A stretch of DNA of 64,000 nucleotides, taken from assembly GCA_964450835.1 (NCBI GenBank), contig CAYVEQ010000002.1, forward strand, positions 1-64,000, given 5' to 3'. Both the position numbers and the translations under genes were made by a program. The number at the start of each line of letters is the position of its first letter. Within the stretch, counting starts at the first letter, position 1. Of the stretch, positions 35,219-43,324 are shown piece after piece. Source of the DNA: Caccocola sp964450835. GTDB lineage: Bacteria > Synergistota > Synergistia > Synergistales > Synergistaceae. Below the pieces are notes generated by a model. It saw only the letters and a list, made by a program, of their open reading frames with translations. It had not been told where the DNA came from and did no database searches.

Positions 35219-35264
35219 GGACAGGCCGGTATCAAAGCTGCGTGGTACCGGCGTGTCCTTTTTT
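35217..35264 (+). terminator. Strong terminator before the CNNM-type gene
   Basis: AAGGACA and GTCCTT/TGTCCTT arms enclose an inner GCCGGTA/TACCGGC helix, then Ts. It separates the small ORF and phosphatase from the next gene. Confidence 0.85.
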
Positions 35265-35320
35265 CTTTCTTTGACGAAGCCGCGCGCGGAAGCGGCGGTT
35301 CTTATCCGGGAGGAATGATT

Positions 35321-36676
35321 TTGGAAGAAAGCATATTGTGGCAGATACTTCTGCAGGCGGCGCTGATTATCTCAAACGCGATATTCGCCTGCGCCGAGAT
35401 AGCCGTCATCTCCGTCAACGGCGCGAAGCTGGAACAGCTTGCCTCACAGGGCGACAGGCGCGCGGGGCGTCTCAAGAAGCTCACCGGCGACCCGGCCGCC
35501 TTCCTCGCCACGATACAGGTCGCGATAACTCTTTCGGGCTTTCTGGCGAGCGCCTTCGCCGCAGACAATTTCGCGGGGCGCCTCGCGGCGTTCTTCGTTT
35601 CGGCTGGCGTCCCGCTGCCAGCGAAAACTCTCGGCACCGTATCCGTCGTCGCAATCACTCTCGTCCTTTCCTATGTCACGCTGATTTTCGGCGAGCTTGT
35701 GCCGAAACGTCTCGCGATGAAAAAGGCCGAGGAGCTCGCCTTCGCGATGTCCGCTCTGATTGCTTTCATCGCGAAAATCTGCGCGCCCATCGTCTGGCTG
35801 CTCACAGTCTCTTCAAACGCAGTTCTGCGGCTCCTTGGCGTAGACCCCGCGGCGGAGAGCGGCGAGGTGCGCGAGGAGGACATCAGGCTGATGGTGGACG
35901 CGGGCAGCCGCAGCGGCACAATTGACGAAGAGGACAAAGAGATGATTCAGAACATCTTTGAGTTCGACGATCTGCCCGTCGGCGAGTTCGCCACGCACCG
36001 CCGCGACGTCGCGATGCTCTGGATGGAGGACAGCGCCGAAGTCTGGAGGAAAACGATAAACGACACGCGCTTCTCAAACTATCCGATATGCGACGAAAGC
36101 GTCGACAACGTAATCGGCGTGCTCAAAGCGAAGGAATATTTCCGTCTGCGCGACAAGACGCGCGAGAGCGTGATGAAAAACGCCGTCGCGCCTCCCTGCT
36201 TCGTCCCCGAGGGAGTGCGCGCCGACGTGCTTTTCAAGCGCATGAAGCGGACGCGCGACCATTTCGCGATCGTCCTTGACGAACAGGGCGGAGTGTCGGG
36301 CATCGTAACGATGAACGACCTTTTGGAGCAGCTTGTCGGCGACCTCGACGACGAGAACAGCGTCGGCGCGGAGACGCCGGAGATTGAGAAGATCGACGAA
36401 AACAAATGGGAGATAAAGGGCAGCGCCCCGCTCGAGGATGTCTCGGAGGAGCTCGGCGTCGCTCTCCCTGTGGGCGAGTACGACACGTTCGGAGGATTTG
36501 TCTTCGCGAACTACGGCTCCGTGCCGGACGACGGCGCCACGTTTGAGATCGAGGCGGGAGGGCTGTCCGTCAGAGTCACGGAAATAAGCGACCACAGAAT
36601 AGAAAAGGCGAGCGTCTCGGTGGTGAAAGCGGACGGGGAGGAAGGCGAAGAGCGGGACGGCGGGCAGAGTCCTTAA
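35321..36676 (+). CDS. CNNM/CorC-HlyC family membrane protein with CBS pair
   Basis: About 451 aa. DUF21/CNNM transmembrane region (residues 1-180, opening with LQAALIISNAIFACAEIAVISVN), a CBS pair (GEFATHRRDVAMLW near 210, DHFAIVLDEQGGVSGIVTMNDLLEQ near 310) and a C-terminal CorC_HlyC domain (SVGEYDTFGGFVF near 385). Relatives handle Mg2+ efflux or cation balance; haemolysin annotation is historical. A TTG at 35321 sits seven bases from GGGAGG and is preferred over the ATG at 35315, which is only one base away. Confidence 0.88.
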   Translation: MEESILWQILLQAALIISNAIFACAEIAVISVNGAKLEQLASQGDRRAGRLKKLTGDPAAFLATIQVAITLSGFLASAFAADNFAGRLAAFFVSAGVPLPAKTLGTVSVVAITLVLSYVTLIFGELVPKRLAMKKAEELAFAMSALIAFIAKICAPIVWLLTVSSNAVLRLLGVDPAAESGEVREEDIRLMVDAGSRSGTIDEEDKEMIQNIFEFDDLPVGEFATHRRDVAMLWMEDSAEVWRKTINDTRFSNYPICDESVDNVIGVLKAKEYFRLRDKTRESVMKNAVAPPCFVPEGVRADVLFKRMKRTRDHFAIVLDEQGGVSGIVTMNDLLEQLVGDLDDENSVGAETPEIEKIDENKWEIKGSAPLEDVSEELGVALPVGEYDTFGGFVFANYGSVPDDGATFEIEAGGLSVRVTEISDHRIEKASVSVVKADGEEGEERDGGQSP

Positions 36677-36678
36677 TG

Positions 36679-36707
36679 TTGACAAAGGGCGCGCCGCGCG
36701 ATATGCT
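36679..36707 (+). promoter_or_regulatory. Promoter of the ABC importer operon
   Basis: Consensus TTGACA at 36679-36684, 17-base spacer, TATGCT at 36702-36707. It starts two bases after the CNNM gene ends and predicts a leader of about 175 bases. Confidence 0.8.
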
Positions 36708-36713
36708 TTAGAC

Positions 36714-36859
36714 ATACGCCCGTCGCGTTTCCCCGGCCATGAAGGTGCGGGAGGGAGCGGTAGACTCCGCCGGTAAAGACGGGGCGCAAAAGTTTTATCT
36801 GGACAAAGAGGATCACGAAGGTCTCAGGCATCAGCCGAAGAGCGCTTCGTGATTTTTTT
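36714..36859 (+). promoter_or_regulatory. Structured leader with terminator: candidate riboswitch
   Basis: Between promoter and permease start is an RNA able to form several helices and ending in a terminator-like hairpin (ATCACGAAG / CTTCGTGAT, 36812-36853) with seven Ts, 32 bases before the start codon. Pieces recall a cobalamin riboswitch core (GGTGC, CGGTAGACTCCG, then CGCAAAAG) but no intact B12 box is seen, and I could match it to no other class. A metal or cobalamin sensing role is plausible from the downstream importer. Confidence 0.55.
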
Positions 36860-36890
36860 CGGCGAGTGACAGCCGGGAAAGGCGGCGCGC

Positions 36891-37949
36891 ATGGAGAATA
36901 AAAAAAGTTTTTTGATAGACGGGCGTGGCGTGCCGCTTTTTCTCGCAGCGCTTGCCGCGGCGGCTCTTTTGTCCGTCGCGCTCGCTTCGGGACTCGGCCC
37001 CGTTTTCGTCGCGCCGGGCAAGACTCTTGCCATCATACTCTCGCGCCTGGCCGGCGCGGGCAGGCAGGCCGCGTGGAGCGCGACGGACGAGAGGATAGTC
37101 CTGAGTCTGCGCCTGCCGCGCGTGCTGCTCGGCATGACTGTCGGCGCGTCGCTTGCCGTTACGGGGGTGACAATGCAGGCCCTTGTGCGCAATCAGCTGG
37201 CGGACCCCTTCATACTGGGCGTCTCGTCGGGCGCCGCCGCGGCCGCGACTCTCGGAATGCTGTTCGGCCTTTTCTCTTTTCTCGGGACGTATTCGCTTTC
37301 GCTCAGCGCCTTTATCGGCGCCGCCGCGACGATAGCGGCGGTCTACGCTCTGTCGCGGGTAAACGGGCGGATAAATATCCCGCAGCTGCTGCTTTCGGGC
37401 GTAGCGGTATCGATGATAATGGACGGCGTCACGCGGATAATCACTCTTTCCGCGCCGAACGCGCTGGGCCTGCACAACGCGAGCTTCTGGATGGCGGGGA
37501 GCCTCGCCGGTGCGCGCTGGAGCTATCTTACCCTGCCCTTCGCCGTGCTTCTCTGCTGTATGGGCGCTCTCATGCTGAACTTCAGAACGCTGAACCTGCT
37601 TCTGCTCGGCGAAGAGAGCGCCGGCGCCCTAGGTGTCGATGTGCGGCGGGCGCACAAACAGCTTATATTGCTGGCCTCGCTCATGGCGGGAACGACTATC
37701 GCGGTGAGCGGGACGATAGGCTTCGTCGGGCTGATGGTGCCGCATTTCACGCGGCTTCTGGTCGGCTCCGATCACAAAAAAGTCCTGCCAGCCGCTGCGC
37801 TGCTCGGCGGGATTTTAGTGGTGTGGACGGACGTCGCGGCGCGCCTCGTCATCGCGCCGGAAGAACTGCCTGTCGGAGTCCTCACGGCGATAGCCGGCGG
37901 CCCGACCTTTATCTGGCTGCTCAAACGGCGCGGGAGGCGCGGCGAATGA
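36891..37949 (+). CDS. FecCD-family ABC permease (iron-siderophore/cobalamin type)
   Basis: 352 aa, nine or ten membrane segments. Signature FecCD stretches: LRLPRVLLGMTVGASLAVTG near residue 80, LLLSGVAVSMIMDG near 165 and GFVGLMVPHFTRLLVG near 280. It forms the membrane channel of an importer for Fe-siderophore, haem, cobalamin or another chelate. Its stop overlaps the ATPase start (ATGA). Substrate class is not decided by the permease. Confidence 0.92.
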   Translation: MENKKSFLIDGRGVPLFLAALAAAALLSVALASGLGPVFVAPGKTLAIILSRLAGAGRQAAWSATDERIVLSLRLPRVLLGMTVGASLAVTGVTMQALVRNQLADPFILGVSSGAAAAATLGMLFGLFSFLGTYSLSLSAFIGAAATIAAVYALSRVNGRINIPQLLLSGVAVSMIMDGVTRIITLSAPNALGLHNASFWMAGSLAGARWSYLTLPFAVLLCCMGALMLNFRTLNLLLLGEESAGALGVDVRRAHKQLILLASLMAGTTIAVSGTIGFVGLMVPHFTRLLVGSDHKKVLPAAALLGGILVVWTDVAARLVIAPEELPVGVLTAIAGGPTFIWLLKRRGRRGE

Positions 37950-38755
37950 AGCGCATCGAAGCGCGCGGACTCTGCTATTCCTACGGGCGCGGCCTCGCGA
38001 TAGAGGATGTATCCATCTGCGCCGGACGCGGCGAGTTTATCGGCCTGATAGGGCCTAACGGCAGCGGCAAGTCGACTCTGCTCAAATGCCTTTGCCGCGC
38101 CGTGAGGCCGAAACGCGGGGCAGTTCTCATCGACGGGAAAGACATCTCGGAAATGACATGCCGCGAAAGGGCCTTGCGCGCGGCCGTCGTCGGGCAGGAG
38201 AACGAACTTCTCTTTGATTTCAGCGTGCGCGACATAGTTGCGATGGGGCGCAGCCCGCACAAGCGCCTTTTTGACAGAGACACGGCCGGGGACGAAAGAA
38301 TCATAGCCCACGCGCTCGAACACGTCGGAATGGAGCGCGACGCGCACCGCCGCTATTCCTGCCTCTCCGGCGGCGAGAAACAGCGCGTGCTTATAGCGCG
38401 GGCGATCGCGCAGGAGACGGACTCGCTTATCCTCGACGAGCCGACCAACCATCTGGATGTCGCCTGCCAGCTCGATATTTTTAATTTCGTCAAACGGCTC
38501 AGCCTCACCGTCGTCGCGGCGATACACGATCTGAACATGGCCTCTCTCTGCTGCGACAGGATATATGTGATGAAAGAGGGAAAAATTTTCCGCGAAGGAA
38601 AGCCCGAGGAGATAATAACCTCAGCCCTTATCCGCGAGGTATACGGCGTGACCGCCGAAGCCGCGCCGCACCCCGCGACGGGGAAGCCAGCCGTCGTCTA
38701 TCTGCCGGAATGGACGCTCAAAAAAAAGAATGAATCTCAAAACGGAGGAATATAG
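37946..38755 (+). CDS. ABC importer ATPase subunit (FepC/BtuD type)
   Basis: 269 aa. Walker A GPNGSGKST near residue 36, Q-loop VGQENELLFDF near 83, signature LSGGEKQRVLIARA near 140 and Walker B LILDEPTNHLD near 160, with the switch His in AAIHDLNMAS. The start codon overlaps the permease stop by four bases. A longer in-frame reading into the permease gene is a shadow. Confidence 0.93.
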   Translation: MKRIEARGLCYSYGRGLAIEDVSICAGRGEFIGLIGPNGSGKSTLLKCLCRAVRPKRGAVLIDGKDISEMTCRERALRAAVVGQENELLFDFSVRDIVAMGRSPHKRLFDRDTAGDERIIAHALEHVGMERDAHRRYSCLSGGEKQRVLIARAIAQETDSLILDEPTNHLDVACQLDIFNFVKRLSLTVVAAIHDLNMASLCCDRIYVMKEGKIFREGKPEEIITSALIREVYGVTAEAAPHPATGKPAVVYLPEWTLKKKNESQNGGI

Positions 38756-39685
38756 ATGAAAAAAACTGTTCTTCTCGCCGCCGCGGCTCTTGTCCTTGCC
38801 GCGTCCCCGCATGCGGCGTGCGCAGATTTCGCGCCCGTGACAGTCGGCAACTACGGGCGGAAGGTCACGGTGGACGCCGTGCCGGAGCGCGTTCTTACCC
38901 TCGGGCCGAACTGCACGGAGCTCATGGTCGCGCTCGGCCTCGGCGATAAAATCGTCGGCAGCACGCTTAGCAACCACAGCCGGGGCCCTCTGCCCGAATA
39001 CGCCGAAGCTTTCGCGAAGGTGCCCGAGCTGAACCGCGGGAGCGCGACGCGCGAAGCCGTGCTCACAAGCGGCGCCGATTTCGTCTACGGCATAGACTGG
39101 GAGTTCGGAGGGAGCGGCCTCGACATAAGAGAGCTTGAGGAAAACGGAATGAAGGTCTACATGGAGCACGCCTCGAATTTTGAGGAGATTTTCGCCGAGA
39201 TAGCCGACCTCGGGAAAATTTTCAACGTCGAAGCGCGGGCCGCAGAATTTGTAAAAGATCAAAAAAAACGCCTTGACGCCGTCGCGGAAAAGGTTAAGGG
39301 AAGCGAGCCGCTCCGCGTTCTCGTCTACGACAGCGGTTCAAGCGGCGTCTTCACCTGCTCCGGAAACAATTTTGAAAGCCTTCTCATCGCAAGCGCGGGC
39401 GGTAAAAACATCTTCTCCGGCCTTACCGGTAAAGAGTGGATAACCGTGAGCTTCGAGGAAGTTCTCGCGCGCGACCCGCAGGTCATAGTGATACACGACT
39501 ACGACTCGCCCTCCGCGGAAGAAAAAATCGCGGAGATTAAGGCAAACAGCGCGCTGTCGCGCCTTGACTGCGTGAAAAACGAAAGGTTCGTGACGATAAC
39601 GCTCGAAAGCGTCCTCCCGGGCTGCCGCGCTGCCTACGCTGCGGAGCGTCTTGCCGCGGGATTCCGCCCCGGGCTTTTCGAGTGA
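38756..39685 (+). CDS. Periplasmic ABC substrate-binding protein (FepB/BtuF/TroA-like)
   Basis: 309 aa with a signal peptide; there is no clear lipobox, so it should be a free periplasmic protein as expected in a two-membrane cell. The helical-backbone binding fold of the iron/cobalamin class is recognisable from VTVDAVPERVLTLGPNCTELMVALGLGDKIVG near residue 35 and SFEEVLARDPQVIVIHD near 230. It starts directly after the ATPase stop, with CGGAGG ahead. Residues give no clear choice between siderophore, haem, cobalamin or another metal complex. Confidence 0.88.
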   Translation: MKKTVLLAAAALVLAASPHAACADFAPVTVGNYGRKVTVDAVPERVLTLGPNCTELMVALGLGDKIVGSTLSNHSRGPLPEYAEAFAKVPELNRGSATREAVLTSGADFVYGIDWEFGGSGLDIRELEENGMKVYMEHASNFEEIFAEIADLGKIFNVEARAAEFVKDQKKRLDAVAEKVKGSEPLRVLVYDSGSSGVFTCSGNNFESLLIASAGGKNIFSGLTGKEWITVSFEEVLARDPQVIVIHDYDSPSAEEKIAEIKANSALSRLDCVKNERFVTITLESVLPGCRAAYAAERLAAGFRPGLFE

Positions 39686-39710
39686 AGGACAACTTAGCGG
39701 CAAAAGCAGA

Positions 39711-39741
39711 AAAAGCCCCTCGCCGAAGCGGGGGCTTTTTT
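39711..39741. terminator. Bidirectional terminator between binding protein and aldo/keto reductase
   Basis: AAAAGCCCCTCGC pairs with GCGGGGGCTTTT around CGAA. T runs exist on both strands, serving both convergent genes. Confidence 0.88.
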
Positions 39742-39776
39742 GCTTAAATTTCCGTAAAGAGGGCGCGCGTTGACGG

Positions 39777-40898
39777 TCATTCCGCCGCTTCAAGCGCGGC
39801 GGCCACCTCTTTCAGTCCCTTTATGATTTTGATGTGCTGCGGGCAGGCGCGCTCGCACTGTCCGCACGCTACGCACTCAGACGCCTTGGCGTGGCGTTCC
39901 GCGAGGTTGGCATAGTAGATCGTCTGCACGTCGAAGATGCCGGCCTTTGTATGCTTGTGCGCGTTGTAAAGGGCGAAGTAATCGGGGATCGGTATTCCCA
40001 TCGGGCAGCCCTCGACGCAGTAGCGGCATGCCGTGCAGGGAATGTCCTGCGCGGCGGCGATTATCTTCTTCGCCTTGTCAAGGGTCTTTTTCTCGCGTTC
40101 CGAGAGCGGCTCGAAATCGCTCATAAGCGCGGTGTTCTCGTCAAGCTGCGCGAAGCTCGACATTCCGCTAAGCACCATCGCAACGCCGTCAAGCCCAGCC
40201 GCGAAGCGCAGCGCCCACGAGGCGGGCGACATATCCGGGCGGCATCCGGCCAGGACTTTCTTCGCCTCGTCGGGAATCTCGACCAAAGAGCCGCCTTTGA
40301 CCGGCTCCATGACAGTCACGGGCTTTCCGTGGCGGCGCGCCGTTTCGAGACACTTGCGCGACTGTATGCCTTCGTTGTCCCAGTCGAGGTAATTTATCTG
40401 AAGCTGCACAAATTCCATCTCGGGGTGCGAGGTGAGCACGCTGTCCAGCATATCGGCTCTGTCGTGGAAGGAAAAGCCGACGCGGCGGATTTTTCCCGCG
40501 TCGCGCATTTTGAGGACGAAGCCGAAGCTGTCGAATTTTTGCGCGGTCTCGTAACTGTTCGCGTTGACGTTGTGCAGGAGATAATAGTCAAAGCAATCCA
40601 CGCCGCATTTGCGCAGCTGTTCGTCGAAAATGCGCTCCTGGTCTCCCTCTTTTTCGAGGAACATGAGAGGAAGTTTAGAGGCGACCGTGAAAGAGCCGCG
40701 CGGATGGCGCTCGACGAGAGCCTCGCGCAGGACATCCTCGCTCGTGTGGTCGTGGTACATATATGCCGTGTCGAAATATGTAAAGCCGCGCGCGAGGAAG
40801 AGGTCGACCATTCTCTTTACCTGTTCGCGGTCTACGTCGCTCACGTTGCCTCCTTCGTTAAGAGGCAGGCGCATGAAACCGAATCCGAATTTTTTCAT
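39777..40898 (-). CDS. Aldo/keto reductase with C-terminal [4Fe-4S] ferredoxin domain
   Basis: 373 aa. AKR barrel residues (FDTAYMYHD with catalytic Asp-Tyr near 43-48, VASKLP, FDYYLLHNV with His near 110) are followed by GVAMVLSGMSS near 245. Two 4Fe-4S clusters are bound by CTACRYCVEGCP near 290 and CVACGQCERACP near 345. This fused class is common in anaerobes and may accept electrons from ferredoxin rather than NADPH. It stands alone between convergent and lar operons. Substrate unknown. Confidence 0.9.
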   Translation of the reverse strand: MKKFGFGFMRLPLNEGGNVSDVDREQVKRMVDLFLARGFTYFDTAYMYHDHTSEDVLREALVERHPRGSFTVASKLPLMFLEKEGDQERIFDEQLRKCGVDCFDYYLLHNVNANSYETAQKFDSFGFVLKMRDAGKIRRVGFSFHDRADMLDSVLTSHPEMEFVQLQINYLDWDNEGIQSRKCLETARRHGKPVTVMEPVKGGSLVEIPDEAKKVLAGCRPDMSPASWALRFAAGLDGVAMVLSGMSSFAQLDENTALMSDFEPLSEREKKTLDKAKKIIAAAQDIPCTACRYCVEGCPMGIPIPDYFALYNAHKHTKAGIFDVQTIYYANLAERHAKASECVACGQCERACPQHIKIIKGLKEVAAALEAAE

Positions 40899-41204
40899 TT
40901 GACGTACCCCCTTCTGAATTTCGCGTCCCGCTATATATTACATCATCCCGCGCCGTTGCGCGCGCGGCAAAAGAAAAAGCCGCGACCGACGCGGGGCTTC
41001 TCTGTTTTTAGAAACCCGTAACGGCATGCCGCGGCGCAGTTTCGCCGCCTGCTTTCGCGACGCGTCCGCCGGATAAAGCGAACGCTGCGGGAGCGGCAAA
41101 CTCCGGCCTTAATAACTTTCGCCGGTTTTATAAAAATCGTCCCCCGCGGGTCTTTTAACTTTTTTCGCCTCCTGCCGGCGGCGCCTTTTGTTTCATACCG
41201 CCGT
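40899..41204. other. Gene-free spacer downstream of larC
   Basis: About 300 bases. I searched it in all minus-strand frames for the missing C-terminal half of LarC and found none. It holds the AKR promoter region and a weak terminator. Confidence 0.6.
40971..40999 (-). terminator. Possible terminator of the lar operon
   Basis: AAGCC/GGCTT hairpin with an inner CG/CG extension; on the minus strand it is followed by a T-rich run. It lies about 200 bases after larC, so assignment is tentative. Confidence 0.4.
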
Positions 41205-41972
41205 TTAATCCGCGTCCGGTGCCTCGCCAATCATCACGCGCAGACAGTTCGCGCGCTCCGCGAAATCTTTCGCGCCCATGCCGCAGCCAGTTTTTTCAAG
41301 GCGCATAGGCGGCATCGGGCCGAAGGACGAAGCGTAACGGCGCAGCAGCGCGGCGCCCGTCGGCGTGCATAGCTCGCCTTTTATCTCACCGCCGTAAACC
41401 GGCACGCCGCGAAGAATAATCTCCGTGGCGGGAGCGGGAACGGGCAGGACTCCGTGAGCGCATCTCACGCTGCCGCTCCCCACGTGAACCGGCGAGGCGG
41501 CGACAAGCCCCGGCGACAGTTCGCGCATCAGCGTGGCGACCGCTGCGACGTCCGCCACCGCGTCTGTCGCGCCGACCTCATGGAAATGCACCTCCGCGAC
41601 GGGCAGGCCGTGGACTTCGCTCTCAGCTTCCGCGATTACCCTGTACACCGAAAGAGCCTCAGCCTTCGTCTCCTCCGGCATATTAAGACCCTCGAAAATC
41701 CGCCGGATATCCGTCATGCTCGTGCTTCCGTGACGGTGCCCGGAGCTGTCGTGAGGCGCGGCGCCTTCCTCTTCGCCATTTACGAGAACCTGCACGCGCG
41801 TGCCCTTTATGCCGTGTCTCACGACGCTCGCGGCTCTGTACTCCGCGCCGGGAACACCCAGCGCGTTCAGCCTCGCCAGGGATTGTCCGGCGTCGGGCAC
41901 CAGTTCGAGCAGCGCCGCCGTCAGCATATCGCCCGCAGCTCCCATGCCGCAGTCTATGTACAGTATCCTCAT
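41205..41972 (-). CDS. larC: Nickel-pincer cofactor nickel-insertion protein, N-terminal half only (LarC1)
   Basis: 255 aa. MRILYIDCGMGAAGDM at the start, the His-rich HDSSGHRHG loop near 75, EVHFHEVGATDAVADV near 125 and HGVLPVPAPAT near 170 are LarC hallmarks. Complete LarC is about 400 aa, and in lactobacilli its second half is joined by ribosomal frameshifting. Here the reading ends after MIGEAPDAD with no second half in any frame downstream. LarC inserts nickel into the pyridinium thiocarboxylate pincer cofactor used by lactate racemase and relatives. The ATG is two bases from the larB stop. Confidence 0.87.
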   Translation of the reverse strand: MRILYIDCGMGAAGDMLTAALLELVPDAGQSLARLNALGVPGAEYRAASVVRHGIKGTRVQVLVNGEEEGAAPHDSSGHRHGSTSMTDIRRIFEGLNMPEETKAEALSVYRVIAEAESEVHGLPVAEVHFHEVGATDAVADVAAVATLMRELSPGLVAASPVHVGSGSVRCAHGVLPVPAPATEIILRGVPVYGGEIKGELCTPTGAALLRRYASSFGPMPPMRLEKTGCGMGAKDFAERANCLRVMIGEAPDAD

Positions 41973-41973
41973 T

Positions 41974-42729
41974 TCATTCCACTCCTATATGATTTATCAT
42001 GCTCGCGAGGTAGCCCGCGCCGAAGCCGTTATCTATGTTGACGACCGATACGCCGCTCGCGCAGCTGTTAAGCATGGAAAGCAAAGCCGAAAGACCTCCG
42101 AACGAGGCGCCGTAGCCGACGCTCGTCGGCACGGCGATAACGGGACAGTCAGCAAGGCCGCCTATGACGCTGGCAAGCGCCCCTTCCATTCCGGCAATCG
42201 CCACGATGACGGAGGCTTCCATAATCTCCTCTGTGTGGGCAAGAAGCCTGTGAAGCCCCGCGACGCCGACGTCGTAAATGCGCGTGACTCTGTTGCCGAG
42301 AGCCTCGGCCGTGAGCGCCGCCTCTTCCGCCACCGGCATATCGCTTGTGCCGCCTGTCGCGACAACTATCACGCCGCGCCCGTCGGGAGCCGGCATCTCG
42401 CCCGCTATGCCGACGCGCCCCGTCTCGTAATAACGGAGCGGCACGGAAAGAGCCGCGACGCGCGAGGCCTCCTCGCTCATGCGCGTTATCAGCACCGTTT
42501 TCTGCCCGCCCTCGAGCAGCGCCTTCGCTATCTCCGCTATCTGATCCGGTCTTTTGCCAGCGCCGTATATGACCTCAGCTATTCCCTGCCGAAGCGCGCG
42601 GTGGCAGTCCAGCTTCGCGAAGCCCAGGTCGCGGAATGGTTCTTCCCTCAGCCGCTCCATCACCTCGTCTACCGTGACCCCGCCGGAGGCAAGGCGCGTG
42701 AGGAGCTCTCGCGTTTCTTTTCTATCCAT
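41974..42729 (-). CDS. larB: Nickel-pincer cofactor biosynthesis carboxylase/hydrolase
   Basis: 251 aa with a C-terminal PurE-like domain: GVIVVATGGTSDMPVAEEAALTAE near residue 120, VAIAGMEGALASVIGGL near 185 and VPTSVGYGASFGGLSALL near 205. LarB carboxylates and hydrolyses nicotinic acid adenine dinucleotide to start pincer cofactor synthesis. The ATG at 42729 overlaps the stop of a small upstream frame by one base (TGATG); a GTG three bases earlier is an alternative. larE and a racemase-type larA are not in the window. Confidence 0.92.
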   Translation of the reverse strand: MDRKETRELLTRLASGGVTVDEVMERLREEPFRDLGFAKLDCHRALRQGIAEVIYGAGKRPDQIAEIAKALLEGGQKTVLITRMSEEASRVAALSVPLRYYETGRVGIAGEMPAPDGRGVIVVATGGTSDMPVAEEAALTAEALGNRVTRIYDVGVAGLHRLLAHTEEIMEASVIVAIAGMEGALASVIGGLADCPVIAVPTSVGYGASFGGLSALLSMLNSCASGVSVVNIDNGFGAGYLASMINHIGVE

Positions 42730-42947
42730 CACCGCATGCCCTCCATGTCGGGAAGCACGACGCCGAAATGCGGCGAAAGAGCCGGTTTCATCGCAACTGG
42801 CGCTGTGCCGCCTCCGCCTGCGCGGCAGACGCGGGAATCCGCGCGGCCCTGCGAAGCGGCATACAAAAGCAAAGCCGAACCCGCGCCGTCGAAAAACGCG
42901 GGTGCAAAACGCGAGTATTCGGCGAAAAATTTTTTAAGCGATGTCAT
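42729..42947 (-). CDS. Small hypothetical protein translationally coupled to larB
   Basis: 72 aa. The ATG at 42947 has GGAGG six bases ahead and the stop overlaps larB's ATG, a typical coupled arrangement. The N-terminal 35 residues are amphipathic/hydrophobic (KKFFAEYSRFAPAFF, GSALLLYAASQG) and the rest is Gly/Pro-rich. No family is recognised. Coupling and a clean start site support a real gene; function is unknown. Confidence 0.5.
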   Translation of the reverse strand: MTSLKKFFAEYSRFAPAFFDGAGSALLLYAASQGRADSRVCRAGGGGTAPVAMKPALSPHFGVVLPDMEGMR

Positions 42948-43286
42948 ACAAAACCTCCATGAGGCGCCGGCAAAGGGCGGCGCTTTTTCGCGCGGACGTT
43001 TCAATCCGCGGCAGGCGCCTTCATGACGCGAAAAAACCGGGAAAAGAACAGCAAACGGCGAAAGCCGCGAAAAGCCGCTTCAGCGGCGGCAGCCCCTCCG
43101 CGCGGGCCGCGGCGCGCATGGTCCGCGCCGGATACCGCGATAAACGCGTCTGTGCGAGCGGACCCCGCGTCAGACTTATTTTAATATCCGCCGGGAAATT
43201 TTTCCAGCTCGCAAGCCCGTAGCGTGCGAGTGAAAAAATTTTCGCAAGGACGCAGAAAGTCTGCCTTTGCCGTAAATCCGCGACAC
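42948..43286. other. Gene-free spacer upstream of the lar operon
   Basis: About 340 bases, GC-rich with an AT-richer pocket around 43180-43250. No supported gene; the lar promoter should lie near its left end but no clear boxes are seen. Confidence 0.5.
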
Positions 43287-43314
43287 AAAAAAGGCGGCCC
43301 CGGCAGGAGCCGCC
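43287..43314 (-). terminator. Terminator of the transaldolase gene
   Basis: GGCGGC/GCCGCC hairpin; on the minus strand it leads into six Ts (As at 43287-43292). It remains intact although the gene before it is frameshifted. Confidence 0.7.
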
Positions 43315-43324
43315 GTAACCGTCT

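Noticed and set aside
36714..36859. Calling the importer leader a standard cobalamin riboswitch
   Set aside because: Several core-like pieces are there, but the conserved B12 box is not intact, so only a candidate riboswitch is claimed.
37073..37945. In-frame upstream extension of the ABC ATPase into the permease gene
   Set aside because: The ATG at 37946 overlaps the permease stop in the usual ATGA way and yields a normal ATPase; the upstream part is permease shadow.
40943..41230. Frame after larC as the missing LarC2 half
   Set aside because: It is Arg-rich and shows none of the LarC2 blocks (such as an ETNxDD motif), so it is not the second half of LarC.
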